Shown one piece after another: positions 54,332-62,436 of a stretch of 62,436 bases of DNA. Every line of letters begins with the position of its first letter. Position 1 is the stretch's first letter. The notes below the pieces were generated by a model. The model was not told the DNA's origin. It did no database searches and saw only the letters and a program-made list of their open reading frames with translations. The position numbers and the translations under genes were made by a program. Origin of the DNA: an uncultured Pirellulaceae bacterium (GTDB lineage Bacteria; Planctomycetota; Planctomycetia; Pirellulales; Pirellulaceae); assembly GCA_938082855.1 (NCBI GenBank), contig CALKCC010000017.1:1-62436 (forward strand), in the 5' to 3' direction.

Positions 54332-56743
54332 TTGGCTACTTCACGCTTACTCATAGTCTGTTTTCTTGGCATCCTCATTTCGGGATGTAATTCGGACGAT
54401 CCAGGTAACGAATCAAATACAAATTCGGAAGTCATAATTACCTCTCAGGATTCTTCGACTCCGGAACAGACGGAGTCTCTGGCGATTTCGGAGGAAGATG
54501 CTAAGTACCTACAGGACGTCGAGCATTTTGGTGGATTTGTATTAGGAGACTTAGCTTTTCCTAAGATCAATCAAGCGATTGAAAAAGAACACTGGGAACG
54601 GTTCAGTACGTTCTTTGCTCCGGATTTTGAAGGCCGATTATTTGTTTGGGAAAACGGGACCGAGAGCGATTTTGACTTTGCACAATTCAAAACTTGGAAT
54701 TCCGAGTCACCTAAGAACAGCTTGAACAAATCGGAGTTTGTTGCTGCTATTCGTGAATTGCGTGAACGATTTCAAACTCTAGAGCGTTCCGGCTTTAAGG
54801 TCATGCAAATGATGCCGGAAACTCATGGCAAGTTTGACGAACCCTGGCAGGGAAGTTTCAAACTATCCTTGTCCGGCAAAGATGCTCAGGGCAAAGTTGC
54901 TTTCGTTTCACTCAAATTCAAGTGTCGAATTGCAGCTATCTCAGAGGATACACCTGACCTGAACGAATACATTCTTAGCTGTTCGCCCTACGAAGGAAAA
55001 TACGGAAACTCCGACGACTACCTGATGCAGGATATTACAAGCCAAACAGGTATTACTAATCTAGGACTGCGTGACAACTGGAAACACGATTACCCCGAAG
55101 GGCAGATGCGTCCGTTCGTGACCGGAGGAATTTTCGCCAATGACTTCAACCAGGATGGTAATACAGACTTCCTGTTAACCGACCTAGATGGATTGTTCTT
55201 CTACGTAGGTGACGGGACTGGGAAGTTTGAGGAACAGACAATGCAAGTCGGTTTGCAGCGGTTCATTAAAGAACCTGTGGCCGTTGTCGCTGACTTCAAT
55301 AATGACACCTTTGAAGACCTAATCATCGGCCAGTCTATGTACGTCAATGAATCAGGTAAGAAGTTTAGAAAACTGACCGACGAGGAATTCGACGTCCCCT
55401 TAGCTAAACGACTCGGTAGTATCACGCTGGTTGATTTTGACAAAGACGGTCTGTTGGACTTTATGGAAGTCGGGGTGATTGTCAAAAAAGGAGCGCATGG
55501 CTGGATCAATGCAGAAACCGGTGGCGAACGAGCTTCCGAAAACAGGCTCTGGCGAAATCTTGGGAATTTCAAATTTGAAAACGTTACCGAATCATCCGGG
55601 ACAATTGGATTGGGCACCGGAGCATTCTCTGCTGTTTGGTTTGATGCCAATGGTGATTCCTGGCCGGATTACATGACTGCCTGTGAATTCGGACAAAACG
55701 ATTACTTCCTGAATAATGGAGACGGAACCTTTACGCTGGCTGAGCTCCCGGGATCTCACGGCGGATTTTCAATGGGTATCACCGTTGCGGATATCGATAA
55801 CGACGGATTTGGTGACCCCTATCTGGCTAACATGTACTCCAAAGCAGGAGAGCGTATCGTCGGCAATATCCGTTCCGGTCTCTATGACGGCTTTGAACAC
55901 GACATCCAAACACAACTCGAAGAATTCGTGTCCGGTAACGAACTCTATCACAATCAGGGAGACGGTACCTTCGTACGCATTGGGCGAGACGTGGGAGTCA
56001 ATGATGTCGGCTGGGCCTATGGAACTGGAGCCGTCGATTTAAACGGTGACGGCTATCAGGAAATCTATGCTCCAGTAGGATTCCAAAGTGTCACCGAAGA
56101 CAAGTCGGATGGCTGACGATGCGTCTGGCTGGCTGTCGTGTCACAGCCTTTTAGTTGCACTGTTTCTGTTCCCGAGCTACGAGATGTCGATGAAGACAAT
56201 GGCGAGTTTTGGGTGGGTAATCCATTTAAGTTTTCCAACGTCAAAGAGAACCTCAGTGCCTACGAAAGAAACGGGTGTTTTCTCAATGATCGTAACGGCT
56301 CATTCTTAGATATCTCCTATCTGTCTGGCAGCGATAACCGTGGAGATTCCCGTACCGTAGTTGGTGCAGATATCGATCGCGACGGCATGCCGGAGTTGTT
56401 TGTGCGACAGGTCGGAGGTGGCGCTCTGGTTGTCTATAAAAACAACTTCCCAAAAACAAACTGGCTGGCAATTTCACTTCGGGGTGAACAAAGTAATTCA
56501 GCCGGCATCGGAGCTAAAATCATCGTCAAAGCTGGCGATTTGACCGTTCAACGGGAGCTCTTCCCCGTCGTAAACTTCCTATCTCAAGCCCAGGCAAAAG
56601 TGCACATAGGTCTTCAGAATCATCAACAGGTTGATTCCATTACCATTGCGTGGCCTTCCGGGGAAGAAACCAAATTGATTGACATTGAAGCCAATCAGCA
56701 TTTGCGAGTGTATGAATCTGACGGACACACAGAAGCTCTCTAG
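54332..56743 (+). CDS. FG-GAP/ASPIC-UnbV lipoprotein with in-frame UGA: candidate selenoprotein (CRTAC1-like)
   Basis: One continuous frame encodes an 803-residue protein if the TGA at 56114-56116 (codon 595) is read as an amino acid. The start is TTG 54332, leading a lipoprotein signal with lipobox ISGC. From about residue 260 come FG-GAP/VCBS blades (DFNQDGNTDF, DFNNDTFEDL, DFDKDGLLDF, DANGDSWPDY, DIDNDGFGDP, DLNGDGYQEI). After the TGA the same frame continues without any break into URCVWLAVVSQPF, another blade (DIDRDGMPEL) and a full ASPIC/UnbV domain (LAISLRGEQSNSAGIGAKI...ITIAWPSGE). Stopping at 595 would remove that domain. A hairpin 20 nt downstream fits a bacterial SECIS, so selenocysteine (Sec-Arg-Cys) is likely. 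The alternative is a TGG-to-TGA nonsense mutation or a sequencing error. Confidence 0.8.
56131..56148 (+). promoter_or_regulatory. Candidate bacterial SECIS hairpin
   Basis: GGCUGU (56131-56136) pairs perfectly with ACAGCC (56143-56148) around the 6-nt loop CGUGUC. The loop begins 20 nt after the UGA at 56114-56116. A short GC-rich stem, a small apical loop with a G in its first two bases followed by U, and this UGA-to-loop distance match the general bacterial SECIS pattern as I know it (for example the AGGUCU loop of E. coli fdhF). A chance hairpin in coding sequence cannot be excluded. Confidence 0.6.
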
Positions 56744-56892
56744 TCCCGCCGGCTTCTCTACCACGCATGCCAGATCCTGAGCTATAATAACCAATCAAGA
56801 AACAGTTAAGTATCAGGGAATTCCTTTACTCCCACTCCCTGGCTTACTAAACAGTCTGGTTAAACTCCACATTCAATATCTGGTAATTGAAG

Positions 56893-59826
56893 ATGATTAC
56901 TCGCCGTATTCTCTCTGTCTCCGTTGGACTTTATATCGCTGCCTTTTCAAGCTCGCTGTTACACGCGCAAGAAGTGGACTTTGATCGAGACATTCGTCCG
57001 ATCCTGTCTAACAATTGTTTTGCCTGCCACGGTCCAGATCAAAACACACGAGAAGCCGAATTGCGTCTGGACGACAAGGACAGCGTTTTCGCAGATCGTG
57101 ACAACCCTCTAATCACACCGGGTAAATCCAGTGCCAGCGAGCTCTTTCGACGCATCTCCTCCACGGATGAAAATGAAATGATGCCACCGGCCGATTTTCG
57201 TAAGAAGCTAACCAACGATCAGATTGAACTCATAAAGAACTGGATTGATCAGGGAGCAGAGTGGAAACAGCATTGGGCCTGGACCGCTCCCAATCGCCCT
57301 GCAGTACCACAGGCTCCCAAAAATAAGATCAGCAACTCCATCGATAACTTCGTACTGGCTGAGCTTTCCCGTGAAGGACTCAATATGAGTTCCGCCGCAG
57401 ACCGAGTGACCTTAATTCGTCGACTCAGCTTTGACTTACTCGGACTGCCACCAAGTACCGAAGAAGTTTCCACCTTCGTCAACGACAAAGCCCCCAATGC
57501 CTATGCCAACCTGATTCGACGGATGCTAGACAAACCTCAATACGGTGAACGACTGGCAATGTACTGGCTCGATATCGTTCGTTACGCGGACAGCAATGGT
57601 TATCATGCGGACAAAACGCGTCAGATTGCTCCTTATCGTGACTACGTTATCAACGCCTTCAACTCCAACATGCCCTACGATCAGTTTGTTCGAGAGCAAT
57701 TAGGAGGGGACCTGATGGAAAACGCCACGCTCCAACAGCAAGTCGCTTCTGGATTCAACATGTTGCTGCAGACTACCGATGAAGGCGGGGCGCAGGCAAA
57801 GGAATACCTGGCAAAATACTCGGCAGATCGAGTCCGTAATACGGCATCGATTTTCTTGGGAGTCACCTTGGGCTGTGCTGAGTGCCACGATCACAAATAT
57901 GATCCGTTCACTACGCAGGACTTCTACAACTTTGCTTCGTTCTTTGCAGACGTCAATGAAGTCGGTGTAGGTAATGCCCCTGCCTTCCCAGTGATCGCAG
58001 GAATGTTGGCTGACCAGATTGCCAACAAAAAAAAGGACATTGCTGACAAGCAAGGAGCCTTGAATGCTAGCTCTCGTGATTTAAATGACACTCGCAAGGC
58101 CTGGGAAGCTGAGCTGGCAAAGCAAGCGGATACAAGCATTACTGCAGGTAAATGGCAGTACATCGGTCCTATTTCAGCTGCAAGCTTTGACGAGGCTCAT
58201 GATAAGTCGTTTGTTAACGAAGCGGAGGCCATTGATCTGACCGTTGCCATTGGTGACAAAAAGTGGTCTGAAAAGGACTTCGCAGATGGCACCATCCACG
58301 CTCTGGATCAAACTCCTAATGCAGCACACTACCTCCTGAGAACGCTGACAGTGAAGGCCGCAACGAAGGTCGAATTGAAGTTCGGAAGTGACGACGGAAT
58401 TCGAGTATGGGTAAACCAAAAGGAAGTTTTGAATAATAAAGTTTCCCGAGGTCCTGCCGCCGATCAGGAGAAGGTCGCCGTGGATCTGCGGGAAGGCGAA
58501 AACCAAATCCTGCTCAAGATATCACAGGGAGCAGGCGGCGCCGGTTTTTATTACACGCACAGTAATAGTAGTGTTCCAGCGGACATAGCCGCGATCGTCG
58601 CGAAATCTCTGGCAGACCGTGCCGATGCCGAACAGAACAAACTGTCTGATTACTACCGAGACAATAGTAGTGAATTGAAATCTCAACGAGACGAAATTGC
58701 TCAACTGCAACAGCAACTAAAGCAACTCAATGACTCCGCTCCTAAGACACTCATGACGCGCACGCGTGAACCCCGCATGATCCGAGTACTTCCACGAGGG
58801 AACTGGATGGACGATTCGGGTGCGGAAGCTTCCCCACTTGTCCCCGGATTTATGAAACCGCTTGCAATCGAAGGACGTCGGCCAAATCGACTGGACCTTG
58901 CGAACTGGATGGTTGATCCAGATAACCCGCTGACTTCCAGAGTGTTGGTCAATCGATTGTGGAAAGTCTTCTTCGGTCACGGACTGGCTGAACCTCTCGA
59001 CGACATCGGGGCACAGGGAACACGTCCGACTCACCCCGAATTACTGGACTGGTTAGCTGTTGAATTTGTCGAGAGCGGTTGGGATGTAAAGCATATTGTC
59101 AGCCTGATTGTCTCCTCCAATACCTACCAACAATCTTCCGGGCTAACTGAAGAATTGGCTGCCTTAGATCCATACAACCACAAATATGCTCGACAATCTC
59201 AATTCCGCCTGGAAGCGGAAATGATCCGGGACACAGCACTTTCGATCAGCGGATTGCTCAATGTCGAAGTGGGTGGAATCAGCGTCAAACCCTATCAACC
59301 CGCGGGCTACTGGAAACATATGAATTTCCCCAAACGGACCTGGCAATTATCCGGAGGCAACGATATTTACCGTCGAGGGCTTTATACTCACTGGCAACGC
59401 ATGTTCCTCCATCCTTCCCTGTTAGCTTTTGATGCTCCCAGCCGTGAAGAATGCACGGTTAGTCGTCCTCGATCCAATACCCCACAACAGGCGTTGGTAT
59501 TACTCAATGATCCAACCTATGTGGAAGCAGCCCGCGCCTTTGCTGAACGAATCCTGCTAGAAGGTGGCGCCGATGAGTCCAGCCGGTTGAACTGGGCCTA
59601 TCAATCAGCTCTATCACGAAACGTAAATCCTAATGAAGCCAATGTCTTGCTGAATGTCCTTTCCAAGCACGTGGAATTATATAAAGCAAACACACAGGCT
59701 GCAGATGAATACTTAAGCGTGGGACGTCGAGCTGTACCAGAGAATCTGGACAAGAGCGAATTGGCTGCCTGGACATCCGTCGCTCGAATTATTCTCAATC
59801 TTCACGAAACCATTACCCGAAACTAA
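56893..59826 (+). CDS. Second PSCyt1-DUF1549-DUF1553 protein
   Basis: This 977-residue secreted protein starts at the ATG at 56893 (a TTG two codons earlier is less likely), with signal peptide MITRRILSVSVGLYIAA. A planctomycete cytochrome C domain has CFACH at residues 42-46. DUF1549 follows (LIRRLSFDLLGLPPSTEE; YGERLAMYWLDIVRYADSNG; LGCAECHDHKYDPFTTQDFY). An insertion of roughly 250 residues contains a PA14/beta-sandwich-like domain (KVELKFGSDDGIRVWVNQKE) and a coiled coil (QRDEIAQLQQQLKQLND). Then comes DUF1553 (NPLTSRVLVNRLWKVFFGHGL; FRLEAEMIRDTALSISG; QALVLLNDPTYVEAA). Its DUF1501 partner starts 35 bases downstream. The insertion differs from the discoidin-like one in the copy at 17074. 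Confidence 0.9.
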   Translation: MITRRILSVSVGLYIAAFSSSLLHAQEVDFDRDIRPILSNNCFACHGPDQNTREAELRLDDKDSVFADRDNPLITPGKSSASELFRRISSTDENEMMPPADFRKKLTNDQIELIKNWIDQGAEWKQHWAWTAPNRPAVPQAPKNKISNSIDNFVLAELSREGLNMSSAADRVTLIRRLSFDLLGLPPSTEEVSTFVNDKAPNAYANLIRRMLDKPQYGERLAMYWLDIVRYADSNGYHADKTRQIAPYRDYVINAFNSNMPYDQFVREQLGGDLMENATLQQQVASGFNMLLQTTDEGGAQAKEYLAKYSADRVRNTASIFLGVTLGCAECHDHKYDPFTTQDFYNFASFFADVNEVGVGNAPAFPVIAGMLADQIANKKKDIADKQGALNASSRDLNDTRKAWEAELAKQADTSITAGKWQYIGPISAASFDEAHDKSFVNEAEAIDLTVAIGDKKWSEKDFADGTIHALDQTPNAAHYLLRTLTVKAATKVELKFGSDDGIRVWVNQKEVLNNKVSRGPAADQEKVAVDLREGENQILLKISQGAGGAGFYYTHSNSSVPADIAAIVAKSLADRADAEQNKLSDYYRDNSSELKSQRDEIAQLQQQLKQLNDSAPKTLMTRTREPRMIRVLPRGNWMDDSGAEASPLVPGFMKPLAIEGRRPNRLDLANWMVDPDNPLTSRVLVNRLWKVFFGHGLAEPLDDIGAQGTRPTHPELLDWLAVEFVESGWDVKHIVSLIVSSNTYQQSSGLTEELAALDPYNHKYARQSQFRLEAEMIRDTALSISGLLNVEVGGISVKPYQPAGYWKHMNFPKRTWQLSGGNDIYRRGLYTHWQRMFLHPSLLAFDAPSREECTVSRPRSNTPQQALVLLNDPTYVEAARAFAERILLEGGADESSRLNWAYQSALSRNVNPNEANVLLNVLSKHVELYKANTQAADEYLSVGRRAVPENLDKSELAAWTSVARIILNLHETITRN

Positions 59827-59861
59827 AGTCTTTACGGCATTACCATCCGGAGATGATTCCA

Positions 59862-61286
59862 ATGGCTAATAACTCATTTTCATTAAACCGTCGTTGTTTT
59901 CTGGGCCACGGTGCGCAGGGCATCGGTGTCTATGCACTTGCTTCGCTCATGAATCAATCACAGGCTGCTGATACCGAGGTGAAAGTTCCTCGTTGGCCCG
60001 GCATCCTCAATGGTCAATTACATCGCGAAGCCAAAGCGAAACGAGTTATCTTTTTAACAATGGCAGGTGGCATGAGCCACTTAGAGACGTTCGATAATAA
60101 GCCCAAACTGCGGGAACTGGATGGGCAGGCAATGCCCGAATCCTACACCAAAGGTCAACCCATTGCTCAATTACAAAACCGTGAATTGAAGTGCCTCGGT
60201 GGTCAGCATGAATTTAAAAAGCATGGTGAATCAGGCAACGAATTGTCAGCGATTTGGGAGCATCTAGGGAGTGTGGCAGATGATATTGCCATTGTCCGGT
60301 CGCTAAAAACAGAAGCGATCAACCACGACCCAGCTCATACATTTATGAATACGGGCACCACGATCAGTGGCCGACCATCGATGGGTTCCTGGCTTACCTA
60401 TGGACTGGGAGCCGAGACGGAAAACCTCCCGGGATTTGTCGTACTGACTTCCTCCGGTGGCGGACAGGATCAGCCAATTGCTTCACGCCAGTGGCATAGC
60501 GGATTTTTACCAAGTCGTTTTCAGGGTGTGCATTTCCACAGTCAGGGCGACCCGGTTCTGTACGTAAACAATCCTCCGGGAGTGGATCGGAATGGACAGG
60601 CCGACATCGTCAAAGCCGTTCAGCAGCTGAATCAATTTCGAGGTGAGGTTGTCAACGACCCGGAAATCACCACTCGCATTAGTCAGTATGAAATGGCCTT
60701 CCGCATGCAGGCCAGCGTCCCTGGTTTGATGGATACCAGCGACGAAACTCAAGCGACCATGGATCTGTATGGTACGAAAGGAGCAGACGGAACGTTTGCT
60801 GCCAACTGCCTGCTGGCTCGACGACTGGCGGAACGCGGATGCCGATTTATTCAGCTCTATCACCGCGGATGGGATCACCACGGCAACGTGAAGGGAGCAA
60901 GTCAGAATACAGCGAAACTGATCGACCAGGGAATCACGGCCTTGATCAAGGACCTCAAACAACGTGATATGTTTGACGACACGCTTATTGTGTTCGCCAG
61001 TGAATTTGGAAGAACTCCGATGGCACAAGGCAACGGTCGTGATCATCACATTAAGGGATATTCAATCTTTCTGGCCGGCGGTGGCATTAAACCTGGAACG
61101 ACTGTCGGAGCCACTGACGATCTCGGCTATAACGCCGTGGAAGACGTGGTTTCTGTACACGATCTGCATGCCACCATGCTACACCTGCTAGGTATAAATC
61201 ATGAACGCATGACGTTTCAGTTTCAGGGTCGAGACTTCCGACTCACTGATGTCCATGGTCATGTCGTGGATAAGTTGCTGGCCTAA
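59862..61286 (+). CDS. Second DUF1501 family Tat-exported protein
   Basis: This 474-residue protein starts at the ATG at 59862, preferred over 59853 because GGAG lies about 9 bases upstream. The Tat-like start is NRRCFLGHGAQGIGVYALASL. DUF1501 features are FLTMAGGMSHLETFDNKP, NHDPAHTFMNTGTTISGRPSMGSW, NCLLARRLAERGCRFIQLYHRGWDHHG, IVFASEFGRTPMAQGNGRDHH and the ending DVHGHVVDKLLA. Its WDHHG and RDHH clusters are more complete than in the copy at 19894, which suggests this paralogue is closer to family consensus. Role unknown; exported partner of the DUF1549/DUF1553 protein. Confidence 0.9.
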   Translation: MANNSFSLNRRCFLGHGAQGIGVYALASLMNQSQAADTEVKVPRWPGILNGQLHREAKAKRVIFLTMAGGMSHLETFDNKPKLRELDGQAMPESYTKGQPIAQLQNRELKCLGGQHEFKKHGESGNELSAIWEHLGSVADDIAIVRSLKTEAINHDPAHTFMNTGTTISGRPSMGSWLTYGLGAETENLPGFVVLTSSGGGQDQPIASRQWHSGFLPSRFQGVHFHSQGDPVLYVNNPPGVDRNGQADIVKAVQQLNQFRGEVVNDPEITTRISQYEMAFRMQASVPGLMDTSDETQATMDLYGTKGADGTFAANCLLARRLAERGCRFIQLYHRGWDHHGNVKGASQNTAKLIDQGITALIKDLKQRDMFDDTLIVFASEFGRTPMAQGNGRDHHIKGYSIFLAGGGIKPGTTVGATDDLGYNAVEDVVSVHDLHATMLHLLGINHERMTFQFQGRDFRLTDVHGHVVDKLLA

Positions 61287-61501
61287 GCAATCGTGCAGGT
61301 GGTTCGGGTCGCTAAATGCAAACGGCGTCATTAAAGGAACGCTCATAAGCAACTTGAAATCAGTGCCATGGTTATTGACTCAAGGGTCTCAAGAGAATAG
61401 TTTGAACAGTCCCACCTTCGAGTGCGCATTTGCGACGTTGATTGCATGAAGTAATCACGACCAATGTCAGGACGACGCGACTACCCACCCCACGGGCACT
61501 C

Positions 61502-61819
61502 ATGAAACCCACCTACCCAATTAATTTCCCAGCATTGCTGGTTCCTGCCTCCACCGAATTGGATCGCCCGCTGCGCATTCAGAAATACCCTGTACGCCTG
61601 GGACGAAGTGACTCAGCCGATATTCAATTAGATGATCGATGGCTAAGCCGTAACCATTGCGAAATCGACGTTACCGATGGCACGTTAATCATTCGGGACC
61701 TGGGATCGAAACACGGAACCTACGTTAACGAATCGCAAATCAACGAGACGACCATTGAGTCCGGAGATGAATTGCGAATTGGGATCACCCGGTTTGTCGT
61801 AGAGATTCCAAAAGAATAG
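61502..61819 (+). CDS. Small FHA-domain protein
   Basis: This 105-residue protein consists of one FHA domain: RLGRSDSADIQLDDRWLSRNHCEI and RDLGSKHGTYVNES contain the conserved Gly-Arg, Ser-Arg-Asn-His and Asn residues that bind phosphothreonine. The ATG at 61502 is chosen; a TTG at 61442 would add 20 residues without FHA character. FHA proteins read Ser/Thr kinase signals in the cytoplasm, and Planctomycetes have many such kinases. No kinase gene is adjacent here. A peroxiredoxin-like gene starts 71 bases later on the same strand. Confidence 0.88.
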   Translation: MKPTYPINFPALLVPASTELDRPLRIQKYPVRLGRSDSADIQLDDRWLSRNHCEIDVTDGTLIIRDLGSKHGTYVNESQINETTIESGDELRIGITRFVVEIPKE

Positions 61820-61890
61820 AATCACTGTATTGATCAATGAAGACTCGGGAACGAGTCCTCTTCCGCTTAAGCCAATACAGGATTTTCACC

Positions 61891-62436
<546 letters not shown>

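Noticed and set aside
56138-56743. Separate gene starting at GTG 56138 after the UGA
   Set aside because: It has no ribosome binding site, would lack the N-terminal propeller that goes with its ASPIC domain, and lies in the same frame as the upstream part. A single gene explains it better.

Overview
The window looks like chromosome of a planctomycete (Planctomycetota, probably a marine or aquatic Planctomycetia member). The evidence is the gene content. There are four pairs of planctomycete-specific multiheme/unknown-domain proteins with Tat-exported partners (DUF1592 with DUF1552 twice, DUF1549/DUF1553 with DUF1501 twice). There is also a giant PVC-type CxxCH protein, secreted sulfatases, SASA and ceramidase-like hydrolases, and many secreted proteins of unknown function. 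I saw no rRNA, tRNA, CRISPR array or insertion sequence.

Layout. 0-1.2 kb: a possible gene remnant and a three-gene minus-strand operon of small membrane proteins (DoxX-like plus two tiny ones). 1.4-7 kb: a di-heme cytochrome c peroxidase with a clear terminator, a secreted EF-hand-like protein made of an internal duplication, and a PHP-domain/glycosyltransferase fusion. 7-9.6 kb: two secreted hypothetical proteins (minus). 9.8-26.6 kb: DUF1552 (broken by two single-base deletions) with DUF1592, lactonase, sulfatase, DUF1549/1553 with DUF1501, a SASA esterase (minus), then a second DUF1592 with DUF1552. 26.6-26.9 kb: a gene-free patch with a GC-rich palindromic element and an 8-bp satellite present in both orientations. 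26.9-31.4 kb: nitrilase-like hydrolase and STAS protein (minus), then a ceramidase-like enzyme overlapping a membrane protein (plus). 31.4-36.3 kb: a 1652-residue SGNH/PVC-dehydrogenase/HEAT/discoidin/cupredoxin/cytochrome protein.

36.5-49.1 kb (minus) holds nine closely spaced co-oriented genes: 2-hydroxyacid dehydrogenase, epoxide hydrolase, Ldh-family dehydrogenase, cyclase-family protein, Nramp-like transporter, SDR, fused 2-oxoacid dehydrogenase E1, E2, and M20 amidohydrolase. This reads as an uptake-and-oxidation operon for an unidentified organic acid or amide. 49.2-54.2 kb (plus) is a short operon of sulfatase, PHP-type metallohydrolase and SDR. 54.3-56.7 kb is an FG-GAP/ASPIC-UnbV lipoprotein interrupted by one in-frame UGA that is followed, 20 nt later, by a hairpin fitting the bacterial SECIS pattern. 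It is a candidate selenoprotein and the most interesting item here. 56.9-62.4 kb: DUF1549/1553 with DUF1501, a small FHA protein, and a peroxiredoxin-like gene cut by the window end.

Two main themes emerge. One is extracellular or periplasmic breakdown of sulfated or esterified polymers with associated c-type cytochromes. The other is a cytoplasmic catabolic operon. All functional names come from motif recognition by eye; no database search was possible.
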